64,000 nucleotides of DNA from Oxalobacter paraformigenes (GTDB lineage Bacteria > Pseudomonadota > Gammaproteobacteria > Burkholderiales > Burkholderiaceae_D): positions 731,563 through 795,562 of the forward strand of contig NZ_KI392031.1 of NCBI RefSeq assembly GCF_000158475.2. The letters run 5' to 3'. Both the position numbers and the translations under genes were made by a program. The notes under the pieces were generated by a model. The model had not been told where the DNA came from. It ran no database searches and worked only from the letters and a program-made list of their open reading frames with translations. Positions 26,256 to 35,371 of the stretch are shown piece after piece. Each line of letters begins with the position of its first letter. The stretch's first letter is position 1.

Positions 26256-27038
26256 ATGATTTCTCCCTCGATCAGGAAGTCTCTTCTTTTTGCAGCGGTT
26301 TTGTCCTGTCTCCTGCCGGTCTCGTCCGTTTTGGCCCGCTCCGGTTCCGCTCTGGTCGATCCTGTGCTGGAAAATACGCCCTTGCCGGACTACCAGTATG
26401 CGCCGGGGGGAGAGGATACGCCTGAAGCCTGGTTGCCGGTGATGGACGGGCAGGGGTTTGCCGGCGCGAAACCGGGATCGACAAGGGAAGCGCGCCTGAG
26501 AAAGCAGAAAGTCGAGGAAGTGCTCCGCAAGAATCCGGATATGCCCGATTATATGAAGAAAGCCTATCGCGCCTATCAGGAGACCGGAGACAGGAATATC
26601 CGCCGTTTTGCCCAGGCCGCGTCCGAGTTCCAGAAGCAGGAGTTGCGCGAACAGCTGATGCAGCACATCGACGATCCCGAAAAGCTGAACCGGATGATGT
26701 CCGCCCTGTATGGCAAGCCTTACGTTCCGTACAAGGCGGTGGGGCAGAGCGGGTACGTCCTCAATCAGGAAACCGGAGAAATCCTGAAGGGCAACGACGC
26801 CCTCTCCAGCGCCTACCGCCGGAAACTGGCGGCGCAGGCCGCCGGCAAAAAAACGGCTTCTTCCCGGCGGCGCGAATCCCGGCGCGGAAGGACGTACCGT
26901 GAAGATCGCGATGGCGGCCCTTCCCAAAACATGAAAGCGGATTATCTGGCTGCCCGCCAACGCGCTGTCGATGCCCATCGTCCCGATCTGGTGGAAGAAC
27001 TGGACAAGGCGGCGGTCAAAAACGGGTTTTTCGACTGA
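26256..27038 (+). CDS. Secreted hypothetical protein
   Basis: 260 residues with a signal peptide (1-27, SSVLA|RSG). The mature protein begins Pro/Gly-rich, then has helical stretches (RKNPDMPDYMKKAYRAYQETG; QKQELREQLMQHIDDPEKLN) and a very basic segment (TASSRRRESRRGRTYRED) before a helical end. No ribosome site is obvious. It precedes the portal block but a terminator and the P1 promoter separate them, so it is a separate unit. Not recognised. Confidence 0.55.
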   Translation: MISPSIRKSLLFAAVLSCLLPVSSVLARSGSALVDPVLENTPLPDYQYAPGGEDTPEAWLPVMDGQGFAGAKPGSTREARLRKQKVEEVLRKNPDMPDYMKKAYRAYQETGDRNIRRFAQAASEFQKQELREQLMQHIDDPEKLNRMMSALYGKPYVPYKAVGQSGYVLNQETGEILKGNDALSSAYRRKLAAQAAGKKTASSRRRESRRGRTYREDRDGGPSQNMKADYLAARQRAVDAHRPDLVEELDKAAVKNGFFD

Positions 27039-27181
27039 AGCGCCGGCGGTTTTTGCCGCCGGTGAGCAGGTCATGGCCATCTTTCCTTCCCTTGCGTTCC
27101 CTCAAAGCCGTTTTTCCGGAAAACGCTATGCTTGAATCCTGCTCCATATTTTCAGCTGTATTTCTGCTCTTTCCTCTTTCA

Positions 27182-27206
27182 CCGCGCTTTGGGCGCGGTT
27201 TTTTTT
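27182..27206 (+). terminator. Intrinsic terminator
   Basis: CCGCGC / GCGCGG stem with a short loop followed by eight T. It ends transcription of 26256 ahead of the P1 promoter. Confidence 0.75.
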
Positions 27207-27336
27207 CGGCCGGATCCGGATGCCCTGTCCGGTTTGCCTGATGTCTTTTGCGCGTTCAAGCCTTAAATGGTCAAATGAAGGGGCGGTTTTTGTCTCTTTT
27301 CCGACACAACAGGCCTTGTTGTCTTAGGGTATAAGC

Positions 27337-27395
27337 CATAAAAAGCCAAAAATAGGCCATAAAAGTCCGGATAGGGTCTGAATATGCGGTATAAC
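27337..27395 (+). promoter_or_regulatory. P1-class promoter, copy C (portal block)
   Basis: CATAAAAAGCC (27337) and CATAAAAGTCC (27358) lie two 11-base periods apart with a weak middle copy. TCCGGA at 27366-27371 is followed by 18 bases and TATAAC at 27390-27395. A GGTCTGA box sits in the spacer as in copies A and B. The start site would be ~30 bases before the portal ATG. Confidence 0.65.
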
Positions 27396-27429
27396 GGAAG
27401 GTGTTCATATCATCATTTGTGGAGAATAA

Positions 27430-29877
27430 ATGCGTATCACATTCAGGGAACAGCCCGAAACGGATCCGCTGGCCAGAAAATGGTCGAAACGCGTATCGGA
27501 AGCGCGGCGGCACTGGGACGCTTTTCACCGGCGTATCCGGCACAACCGGCAGATCGTTTCCGGTCTGGACTGGAGCCGCGATCCGGCCAGCGAGGAGTTC
27601 TATTTGCACCGCGCCAATCTGATTCACAGCACGATCATGGGGATTTTGCCGGGCATTTATGCCCGCAATCCCGAAATTTCCGTCAAGCCCCAGCACGCTT
27701 CACGCGATTTGAAGCTTCTTTGCAAAACGATCGAGACAGTGACGAACCGTTATCTGGACGAGGCGAATCTGAAGCAGCGGGCCAAGGCGACGGTGCGCGC
27801 CGCGCTCACCTGTTCGTTCGGCGTCCTGAAGGTAATGTATCAGCGGAAAATCCAGTCCGATCCGCTGATTCAGGCGCGCATTCAGGACAGGCAGGACAAT
27901 CTGGTGCGTGCCCGCGGGCTGGCCATGCAGTTGCAGGAAGACGGGCAGGGGGGCGATGCCGACAGCAAGCGGGAAGAAATCCGCCAGACAGCCGCGTCGG
28001 CTGAAGAAAAGGCCGAAGTCGTGAAAACGGAAGGACTGGTGATTGACCGGGTCATGACGGAACATCTGCTGGTGGATCCGGCCATTGCCGAATTCTGGGA
28101 TTACGAACAGGCGGACTGGATGATCCAGACCGTTCCGATGAAAAAGGCGGTCGCCGAGGGGTTGTACCGGCTCCGGCTCGACAAGGCGACGGTTTACCGG
28201 CATCAGGGTGAAGGCGTTTCCGGTTCGGGACGGATTTTCGAGGGGCAAACGGGGGGCGCAGACGACGATGCGCAAATCTGCATTCTGGAAATCTGGGACA
28301 AGCAGACGCAGCGCGTTTATACGATGGCTGAAGGCTGTGATTTCTGGTTGCGCGAACCGTATAGTCCGCCGAAAGTCGGCGAGCGCTGGTATCCGTTTTT
28401 CCTGTTGCCCTTCCAGACGGTGGATGGCCAGTTCATCGGCCCGTCGATCGTCGATTTGACGGAGCGCTTGCAAAACGAGCATAACACGGCCCGCGACCGC
28501 TATAACGAACACCGCGACCTGATCAAGCCGGGTTATATCGCCAGCGCCGAAATCAACGAGCGGACGCTGAAGCGCTTTTCCGATTCGGAACTGGGGGAAA
28601 TCACCCTGATCGATTCGGACGGGCAGCCGATCCAGCAAGCCATCATGCCCAAATCCTATCCGCCGATTGATCCGGCGGTTTACGACACGTCGGCCGTGCG
28701 GCTCGACTGGGAAATGGTGACCGGCCTTCAGGACGCTTCCCGCGCCTCTATCGTCAAGCCGAAGACAGCGACGGAGGCGAATATCCTGCAACAGTCGTTG
28801 TCCGGCCGTATTTCCGAATTCAGGGATCAGGTCGAGGATTTTCTCCAGCAAATCGCGCAATACACGGCCGAAATCCTGATTCAGGAACTGGACGTGAAAC
28901 AGGTCGAAAAAATCATGGGGCCGCACAAGACGGGCCTGTTGCCGGATGTGTCGGCAGGCGGCAACGGCTTGCCGGTGCCAGGCGTCGTCGAACTGGCTTA
29001 CGACTGGCCCCGCTTGTCGAAAGACGAGGTGTTCGAACTGGTTCAGCTGAAAATCCGGGCCGGCACGACAGGCATTCCGGACGATCTGGACAGGCAGGAA
29101 GCCTGGACGCGGCTGTTGCCGGTCATTCAGCCGCTGATCGGCCAGATCATGCAGTTCCAGCTGGAAGGGATCAACCCGACCGCGCTTGTCAGCCTGCTGA
29201 AGGAAACGGTATTGCGTTTCGACGACAAGCTCGATCTGGACGCGTTTGTCCCGAATCTGGAGAAAAAAGCGGCTCCTGAAAGCGGTGCGGCACTTCCCGC
29301 GCAACCGGATGGAGCGGGTGTTTCGTCTTTGCCCCCCGAACCGGGGGCGGCCGATGGGGCCGGGGCGGAGGCTATGAACGGCATGCCGGGCGAAGTGTTC
29401 GACAGACTGGCCGCAGGCGATGAGGTTTTTGCCGGAGGCGGAAGCGGCATGCCGCTGGCGTCCGTTTCCGGCTTGCCGGACAGTCCGGAAAAACCGTCGG
29501 GCGCTCAGGTGAAACTGTCGCCTGAAGCGGCGAAATTCCTGCCGGAAGCCCTTTTGGCCCTGCTGGGGCCGGAAGCGCTTCCCGACGGCATGGCCGCGGG
29601 CGACCCCGGCAAGGCGACCGGAGGGCCATTGCCGGCCGGGCCGGAAAACGCAGCTTCTCTGGCGCACGCGGGAAGTCTTGCCGGATTGCCGGAACAGGCG
29701 GGTGTAAAACGGCTGGCGGCCATCGCGCCGCTTTTGGAAGAACGGGTGCCGAAAGAGGCGCGGGACGACGGCGGAAATCCGCGGAACGCCCTTTTGAAAG
29801 AGCGCATGCAAAACATCATGAACCGCCGGAAAAAACGGGAAACGAAAACGGATAAAACGGATCGTCCGGCCAGCTGA
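27430..29877 (+). CDS. Phage portal protein
   Basis: 815 residues, GTGGAG upstream of ATG. The start (PLARKWSKRVSEARRHWDAFHRRI...) and middle (DLTERLQNEHNTARDRYNEHRD, then a DWEMVTGLQDASR / KTATEANILQQSLSGRI segment) match P22-like podovirus portals. The portal forms the 12-mer DNA gate and terminase dock. After residue ~600 a long Pro/Ala/Gly-rich extension (PDGAGVSSLPPEPGAADG...) runs to the basic C-terminus (MNRRKKRETKTDKTDR). It may take the place of the P22 barrel or be a disordered tail. First gene after P1 copy C. Confidence 0.8.
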   Translation: MRITFREQPETDPLARKWSKRVSEARRHWDAFHRRIRHNRQIVSGLDWSRDPASEEFYLHRANLIHSTIMGILPGIYARNPEISVKPQHASRDLKLLCKTIETVTNRYLDEANLKQRAKATVRAALTCSFGVLKVMYQRKIQSDPLIQARIQDRQDNLVRARGLAMQLQEDGQGGDADSKREEIRQTAASAEEKAEVVKTEGLVIDRVMTEHLLVDPAIAEFWDYEQADWMIQTVPMKKAVAEGLYRLRLDKATVYRHQGEGVSGSGRIFEGQTGGADDDAQICILEIWDKQTQRVYTMAEGCDFWLREPYSPPKVGERWYPFFLLPFQTVDGQFIGPSIVDLTERLQNEHNTARDRYNEHRDLIKPGYIASAEINERTLKRFSDSELGEITLIDSDGQPIQQAIMPKSYPPIDPAVYDTSAVRLDWEMVTGLQDASRASIVKPKTATEANILQQSLSGRISEFRDQVEDFLQQIAQYTAEILIQELDVKQVEKIMGPHKTGLLPDVSAGGNGLPVPGVVELAYDWPRLSKDEVFELVQLKIRAGTTGIPDDLDRQEAWTRLLPVIQPLIGQIMQFQLEGINPTALVSLLKETVLRFDDKLDLDAFVPNLEKKAAPESGAALPAQPDGAGVSSLPPEPGAADGAGAEAMNGMPGEVFDRLAAGDEVFAGGGSGMPLASVSGLPDSPEKPSGAQVKLSPEAAKFLPEALLALLGPEALPDGMAAGDPGKATGGPLPAGPENAASLAHAGSLAGLPEQAGVKRLAAIAPLLEERVPKEARDDGGNPRNALLKERMQNIMNRRKKRETKTDKTDRPAS

Positions 29878-29934
29878 GCGGATGGGGGCGTCCGGCGATG
29901 GCCGCGCCCGGATTTTTTAAAATGGGGAGTCTGA

Positions 29935-31083
29935 ATGGAAAACGAAGAAATGCATGAACAGAACTGGCAGGATAATGAGCGGGCGGAACCGGCGGATGGC
30001 AGCCTGCCCGGCAACGCGATGGAAACGGAGGGCGACGGCGACGCTTCCGGAAAAGAAGGCGATTATGCCGCCGGGGAGGGCGGAAGGGAATGGAGGGCCG
30101 GGCCTGACGCCAGGGCGACCGATTCCCCGAATGTGAAGAAATTGCTGGATGAATTGACTGACGATGGTTCGGAAAGCGGGAGTGGCGCGGAAGCGGACAC
30201 GGCCGCAAACCCGGCCGCTGACGGCGCGGGCCTGAACGCCTTGCCGGAAAAAGAGCCGTCTGCCGGCGGCAAAAACAGGGCGCGTTCTGCCGAGGAAGAA
30301 GAACTGGAATTGCTCGGGACGGTCAAGTCCGAACGGGGCCGCGAACGCATCAAGTCGATCATTTCGGCGCGCCGGGAAGCGGAGTCGCGTCTGGAGGCGT
30401 CGGAATCGGCCGTGAAAGTGTTTAAAGATATTATCCACTCAACCGGCATGGAGATGGAAGATGTCGCCGCGACGCTCAACTACGGCAGACTGGTTACGCA
30501 GGGCGATCCGGCAAGCCTTCAGGAAGCGCTGGGCATTCTCGAGCGCCAGCGGGAAGAACTGTGCCGCCGTCTGGGCATTGAAGCGCCGGGTGTCGATCTT
30601 TTTGCCGATGTGCCCGAAATCAAGACAGCGCTGGAGCGCAAGGAACTGAAAAAGGAACATGCCTTGCGTCTGGCGGAAACGGAAAGGGCCGAACGCGCCG
30701 TCCGCGAACGGAACCGGGAAGAATATGAAAAGGCGTACATGGCGGTGGATGCCGTTTCCAATGTGGCTGAATTCATGAAAACGATGGGAATGTGTTTGCA
30801 GCCCTATACCGGCGAAGCGGATCATCAGGCCAAGATGCTGAAGATGTTCGACTACATGTCGTCTCCGGGCTGGGCGGACAGTTTTATCGCCAACGTGCCC
30901 CAGTCAATGTGGGCCAGCCATATCAAATACCTTTACGAGAATCTGGCGGTTCCCGCGCCCAGACCGGCCGTGACGGCGCAACCCTTGCGGAGCAGTCCGG
31001 TCGCGTCAGGACCGGTAGCGGACCGCCCGGGCATGTCGCACACTGAACGGATATTGAGGCGTATCGACGAAATGGGGCTGTAA
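29935..31083 (+). CDS. Probable phage scaffold protein
   Basis: 382 residues, GGGGAG upstream of ATG. Residues 1-120 are acidic and disordered (NWQDNERAEPADGS...), 120-300 long charged helices (RARSAEEEELELLGTVKSER; ALERKELKKEHALRLAE), and a C-terminal basic helix (SHTERILRRIDEMGL) suits capsid binding. Position directly after the portal is where scaffolds normally lie. The capsid itself is 20 kb upstream. Assignment is by composition and position. Confidence 0.6.
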   Translation: MENEEMHEQNWQDNERAEPADGSLPGNAMETEGDGDASGKEGDYAAGEGGREWRAGPDARATDSPNVKKLLDELTDDGSESGSGAEADTAANPAADGAGLNALPEKEPSAGGKNRARSAEEEELELLGTVKSERGRERIKSIISARREAESRLEASESAVKVFKDIIHSTGMEMEDVAATLNYGRLVTQGDPASLQEALGILERQREELCRRLGIEAPGVDLFADVPEIKTALERKELKKEHALRLAETERAERAVRERNREEYEKAYMAVDAVSNVAEFMKTMGMCLQPYTGEADHQAKMLKMFDYMSSPGWADSFIANVPQSMWASHIKYLYENLAVPAPRPAVTAQPLRSSPVASGPVADRPGMSHTERILRRIDEMGL

Positions 31084-31615
31084 ACGGCCGGGGCGCTTGC
31101 CGGCGGCCCGTTTTCCGCCATCGGAAACGGCCTGAGGCCTGCCTGAAAAGAGAGGCGACATACCCCCGGCAAGGACGCTTTTTCCCTGCCGGAGGCGTGT
31201 GGAAAACAGGCGGCCGCTTGTGCAAAACGGGATCGGGGAAGGACTGGCCCGGGTATAAGGCCCTTTTTTCTGTTGCGCCTTCTCTTTTGGTTCCGGAAAG
31301 CCGGCGTCCTCTCCTGCCGGGGAGGGGCGCGGAAACGGCCGCGGCTCTTTTTGCCTGTCCGTTTTGGCGGGGCGGGTTTGCTGTCCTGCTTTCCGGTTTT
31401 CCTGTCGGGGCTCCCTTCTTTTGCGGAGCCTTTTTCATCTGAACGGCGTGTGCCTTGCCGCCTGAAAAGGCCCAATGTGTCCCGGCAGCCGGGACGCGGT
31501 TTTCCGCCTGCTTTTTTCAAAACCGTCCGTTTCCGGAGGGCGCCCCGGGCAGTACCGACGGCAAACGCCGTTTTCATGCGGGAACCGTTTGCGGGCCGGA
31601 AATCTTGCGGGACGA
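31084..31615. other. Gene-free stretch after scaffold
   Basis: No supported gene. It holds a terminator at 31409-31435 and then runs into the P1 promoter copy A. Confidence 0.4.
31409..31435 (+). terminator. Intrinsic terminator of portal block
   Basis: GGCTCC / GGAGCC stem with a 10-base loop followed by five T. It closes the portal-scaffold transcript. Confidence 0.65.
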
Positions 31616-31664
31616 CATAAAAGTGCCATAAATGTCCGGAAACGGTCTGAAACGGGAGTATAAA
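31616..31664 (+). promoter_or_regulatory. P1-class promoter, copy A (terminase block)
   Basis: CATAAAAGTGC (31616) and CATAAATGTCC (31627) in direct tandem, TCCGGA at 31635-31640, 18 bases containing GGTCTGA, and TATAAA at 31659-31664. Nearly identical to copy B at 55567 over the whole 49 bases. Confidence 0.65.
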
Positions 31665-31834
31665 TAAACAGGTGGACACAGGTATGGCCGGAGACGGGCG
31701 AAAACGGGAAAGCGCAATCGGGTGCTTTTTCCGGTTTGTCCGGCGGCCGGTCAATGGCCCGCTTTGGCGTGACATATCGACAAGGCGGCTGAAAGGCCGG
31801 GGGAATGAAAGAAAAACCCGTGAAGGAGAAAAGA

Positions 31835-32416
31835 ATGAAGAAAACGTGCAGCCGTGCCATAGCGACGTCGCGAGCCGACAGCGGCCGGACGATGTCGCGG
31901 CGCTTTGCGACACGGAACAGCCCGTTTGACGCAGCGGGAAAAGCCGGGGAGCGGCCGGTTGATCCGGAATGGCCTGAAGATCTGTTTTTGATGAACCGGT
32001 TTTACGGGAAGGCTGTTCTGGAACCGTTGATTAGGGTGCTTCGGGAGGATGTGGCGGGTGAAAAAAGCGGCTTGCTGGCAGAAACGCTTGAAAAGGAAAT
32101 GCAGGCAAAAAAAGGCTGCATCCGGGGCGACGCGCTGTGGGAAATCCTGAAAAACGGGCTGGGCATGGCGTGTGCGGTCCATCTGATTGCCGGACTGGAC
32201 GGTTTCGGCGGGCTGGGGCTGTATGACGACCGGATTATGGCGCGTTTTGCGCAAGGCCGGAAAAGACCGGCCCAAACGGCCACATCGTGTTGCGGCAAGT
32301 CCGGGGGAATGGAAAGTCCCGGCAGGGAAAAAATCAGGGAGGCCACCCGGGGTTGCCGGGATCGGGCGTCGGGAAAGGAGGAAAACCGTTGGCGAGGGAA
32401 GAGGGAAAAAAACTGA
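31835..32416 (+). CDS. Hypothetical phage protein before small terminase
   Basis: 193 residues from ATG 31835, with GAAGGAG 8 bases upstream. Basic Ser/Arg-rich start and end, and a helical core (EDLFLMNRFYGKAVLEPLIRVLRED; ALWEILKNGLGMACAVHLIAG). First gene after P1 copy A and overlapping the small terminase start, so part of the packaging unit. Family not recognised; the basic ends would allow nucleic-acid binding. Confidence 0.5.
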   Translation: MKKTCSRAIATSRADSGRTMSRRFATRNSPFDAAGKAGERPVDPEWPEDLFLMNRFYGKAVLEPLIRVLREDVAGEKSGLLAETLEKEMQAKKGCIRGDALWEILKNGLGMACAVHLIAGLDGFGGLGLYDDRIMARFAQGRKRPAQTATSCCGKSGGMESPGREKIREATRGCRDRASGKEENRWRGKREKN

Positions 32417-33033
32417 AGCCGGGCGTGGGGGAAGCGCAGCCGGAAGCGCCGGGGATAAGGGGGATGGAACCGGATGGCGGCGAACTGACGGCGCGGCAAC
32501 GCCGTTTCATTGATGAATATCTTATTGATCTGAATGCGACGCAGGCGGCGATTAGGGCAGGATACGCGCCTTTAGGCGCACGCCAGCATGCTTGCCGGTT
32601 GCTGGCGAAAGAGGAAGTGAAAAGGGCGGTTTCCGACGCGATGGAAAGGCGGCAGGCCAGAACGGAGCTGACGGCTGACGAGGTGATCGCGGATTTGCGC
32701 GAACTGCGGGATATCTGCATGGGACGCAAGCCGGTGAAGATCATGACGATTGTGAAAAACGCGCGGGAAGGCACGGCCGAGCCGGTGGAAGTGGAGGGCA
32801 TGATGTTCGAGCCCGCTTCGGCCAACCGGGCGCTGGAAATGCTGGGCAAGCACATGCGATTGTTTGCCGACAGGATGGACATGACATCCAACGGCCAGAC
32901 ACTGCAATCAGGCGTTTTGCTGGTGCCGTCTGTCATGTCGGAGGAAGAGTGGATCGGAAACGATCCGGCGTCCGTTCGGAAAACGGCCGGAAAACAGGAC
33001 GGGAAGGGCGCGGGGACGGGCAGTCCGTATTGA
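32389..33033 (+). CDS. terS: Small terminase subunit
   Basis: 214 residues from a TTG at 32389, chosen because AAAGGAGG lies 7 bases upstream; ATG 32464 is a weaker alternative that would still keep the domain. LTARQRRFIDEYLIDLNATQ... followed by AIRAGYAPLGARQHACRLL is the Terminase_2 helix-turn-helix that recognises packaging-start DNA. The middle has oligomerisation helices (ADEVIADLRELRDI). The C-terminal basic tail may contact TerL. It overlaps the end of 31835 by 28 bases. Confidence 0.8.
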   Translation: MAREEGKKLKPGVGEAQPEAPGIRGMEPDGGELTARQRRFIDEYLIDLNATQAAIRAGYAPLGARQHACRLLAKEEVKRAVSDAMERRQARTELTADEVIADLRELRDICMGRKPVKIMTIVKNAREGTAEPVEVEGMMFEPASANRALEMLGKHMRLFADRMDMTSNGQTLQSGVLLVPSVMSEEEWIGNDPASVRKTAGKQDGKGAGTGSPY

Positions 33034-33183
33034 CGGCGGGCGCTCGTTCCGGAAAGGTTTTCCGGCCGCGATTGGAAAAGCTTTCCGCAGGGTGCGGAAA
33101 CGGCCGATGCACGCCGGATGAACCGGCACGGCATCGGGGAAATTCTCCGTTGGGAGATCACAGGAAATGAAAGGATGTTGACG

Positions 33184-33729
33184 ATGAATTTAAACGATAT
33201 TTACGGTTCAAACGACGCTTATCGGGGCGGGGATGTTTATCAGCCGCTGATTGCCCGCTTGCAGGAGATCGCGGCCAGACGGGCGAACGATTACCGGGCA
33301 GCCGCCGATTCTTCCCCACTGCGCCGGATGGAACTGGCCGGAAGTCAGGGCGGCCAGTTGCCGGGCCCGGAGGCGGCGCAGGCCATGCACGAATGGGCTG
33401 CCCGCCAGAACATGGGGGACGGCGCCCGCGACTGGATGCATGAAGGCGGCATGATGGAACAGGAAATGCAAATGCCGCCGCCGGAACAGTACGGCCCGGA
33501 CAGGACGCATTACATTCCGGCCGGTTCCACGCCGCTGTCACGCCTGTCGGAACGGATCGAGCGGATGGGGCTGGTCGGCGGCGGATCGCCGGAAAGCCGG
33601 CAGGCCATGCTGTATGCGCAGGGCGGCGTGCCGGGCGGCCGTCGCCGCCGCGTGTCGTATGACGATCCCGCTTCCTATCTGTTCAGGACAGCGGTCGATT
33701 ACAGCGACGGGGAAGACGGACAAGGGTAA
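33184..33729 (+). CDS. Hypothetical phage protein between terminase genes
   Basis: 181 residues from ATG 33184 (MNLNDIYGSND), with AAAGG nine bases upstream. Gln/Met/Gly-rich and mostly disordered (GGMMEQEMQMPPPEQYG). Contains LSERIERMGLVGG, which resembles the scaffold C-terminus (ILRRIDEMGL), so both may bind the same capsid site. Basic RRRRVSYDD near the end. Function unknown. Confidence 0.5.
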   Translation: MNLNDIYGSNDAYRGGDVYQPLIARLQEIAARRANDYRAAADSSPLRRMELAGSQGGQLPGPEAAQAMHEWAARQNMGDGARDWMHEGGMMEQEMQMPPPEQYGPDRTHYIPAGSTPLSRLSERIERMGLVGGGSPESRQAMLYAQGGVPGGRRRRVSYDDPASYLFRTAVDYSDGEDGQG

Positions 33730-33762
33730 GGATGGACAGAACTGGCCCTTTTTTTACGGACT

Positions 33763-33809
33763 GAACGGAGCGGGAAAACGGTGGAAACCCCCGTTTTCCC
33801 GCTCCGTTC
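33763..33809 (+). repeat. Perfect 19-bp inverted repeat before terL
   Basis: GAACGGAGCGGGAAAACGG at 33763-33781 pairs without mismatch with CCGTTTTCCCGCTCCGTTC at 33791-33809, with a 9-base loop. No T-tract follows. It sits 30 bases upstream of terL. Possible roles: packaging-start (pac/cos) recognition, RNase III processing, or a translation brake on terL. Confidence 0.6.
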
Positions 33810-33839
33810 GTACCTGGCCGGTTTTTCACGAAGGAGACA

Positions 33840-35312
33840 ATGATGGAAACCGACTCATCCGGTGCGGAAAAGATCACTCCGGTTGAAAGCGGAACCGGAA
33901 AGAAAGCGGAAGAATCCGGGAAAACGGGCCCTCGGGTGATCTGGCAACCGTTGCCGGGCAGCCAGACGCGTTTTCTGACCTGTCCGGTCTTCGAGGCGCT
34001 TTTGGAAGGCACGCGGGGCGGGGGCAAAACGGATGCGCTTTTAATGTCGTTCGCCCGGTATTGCGGACGCGGGTTTGGCGAGCACTGGCGCGGCGCGCTT
34101 TTCCGGCTGACCTACCCTCAACTGGCCGATGTCGTCGCCAAATCGAAACGGTGGTTCTATTCGATCTTTCCGGGCGCGAAATTCAACGAATCGGAATACC
34201 GCTGGACATGGCCGACCGGGGAAATCCTGTATTTCCGCTATGGCGCAACCGAAGACGACTACTGGAATTACCACGGCCATGAATATCCCTGGCTTGGATT
34301 CGAGGAGCTGACGAACTGGCGCAACCTGTCTTTTTTCGAGGCGATGATGTCCACCTGCCGGTCGTCGTATCCGGGCATGCCGCGCATGATCCGGGCCACC
34401 TGCAACCCCTTCGGCGTCGGCCATGCCGCCGTCAAGGCGCGCTACAGGATCGGCGAAGTCTCGGCCGGCGTCATTATCCATGAACCCGGACAGCAGCCCC
34501 GCGTGCGCATCCATTCGTCCATTTACGAAAACGACCATCTCCTGAAAAACGATCCCGACTATCTGCCGACACTCGAGGCGATTTCTGACCCCAACCGGAA
34601 AAAGGCCTGGTTAAACGGCGACTGGGATATCCATGTCGGTTCGTTTCTGGAAGGGGTGTGGGACGCGGCAAAACACGTGACCGAACCGTTCGCCATTCCG
34701 CCATCCTGGACAGTCTGGAAGGCGATGGACTGGGGATATGCCGCGCCCTATGCCGTTTACTGGTTCGCCATGAACCCGGACGGCTGCATTTATTTGTGGC
34801 GCGAACTGTATGGCGCCGGCGAAAAAGCCGGGCAGGGCAGCCGGGAAGACGCTGCCGACGTCGCCCGGAAAATCAAAAAAATGGAAGAGCGGGATGAACG
34901 TTTCGGCTACGACTACCGGATCAATCTGGCCGACCCGTCGATCTTTTCCAAAAACGGCACCGACCGTTCCATCGGACAGATATTCCGGGATGAAGGGATA
35001 CGTTGGCAGGAGGCGTGGAACGCCAAAGGTTCCCGCGTCAACGGCGCGCAGGAAATCATTCGCTTGCTGGCGGAAGGCAAACTGAAAATCTTTTCGACGT
35101 GCAAACACTGGCTGCGTACCGTGCCATCCCTGCCGCCGGACGAACTGAACCCGGAAGACGTGGACACGACCGCCGAAGACCATGCCTGGGACGCCACACG
35201 CTATGGCGTCATGAGACGCCGCCGTTCCCCCGAAACGCCGCGGCCGGCCAATGACGGGCTGGACGACGAAGCCGACATCGGCGACGACGGCAGGCATTTC
35301 ATACGGATATGA
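33840..35312 (+). CDS. terL: Large terminase subunit
   Basis: 490 residues, AAGGAG before ATG 33840. N-terminal ATPase: Walker A GTRGGGKT at 57-64, Walker B-like YPWLGFEEL at 149-157 with the catalytic Glu, and CNPFGVG as motif III. C-terminal RNase H-like nuclease: DWG at 297-299, ADPS around 365 and the AEDHAWDATRYG end with acidic residues near 455-460. It powers DNA translocation through the portal and cuts concatemers. Length is normal for the family, with no frame damage. The carrier gene follows 59 bases later. Confidence 0.9.
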   Translation: MMETDSSGAEKITPVESGTGKKAEESGKTGPRVIWQPLPGSQTRFLTCPVFEALLEGTRGGGKTDALLMSFARYCGRGFGEHWRGALFRLTYPQLADVVAKSKRWFYSIFPGAKFNESEYRWTWPTGEILYFRYGATEDDYWNYHGHEYPWLGFEELTNWRNLSFFEAMMSTCRSSYPGMPRMIRATCNPFGVGHAAVKARYRIGEVSAGVIIHEPGQQPRVRIHSSIYENDHLLKNDPDYLPTLEAISDPNRKKAWLNGDWDIHVGSFLEGVWDAAKHVTEPFAIPPSWTVWKAMDWGYAAPYAVYWFAMNPDGCIYLWRELYGAGEKAGQGSREDAADVARKIKKMEERDERFGYDYRINLADPSIFSKNGTDRSIGQIFRDEGIRWQEAWNAKGSRVNGAQEIIRLLAEGKLKIFSTCKHWLRTVPSLPPDELNPEDVDTTAEDHAWDATRYGVMRRRRSPETPRPANDGLDDEADIGDDGRHFIRI

Positions 35313-35371
35313 AGACAAAAGGGTCAACGGGAAATACCGTTTACCCGAAACAACACAGAAAGGAACCCCTC

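Noticed and set aside
27700-29811. 703-residue open frame on the minus strand
   Set aside because: It is the antisense shadow of the portal gene, with no ribosome site and Arg/Phe-rich shadow composition.
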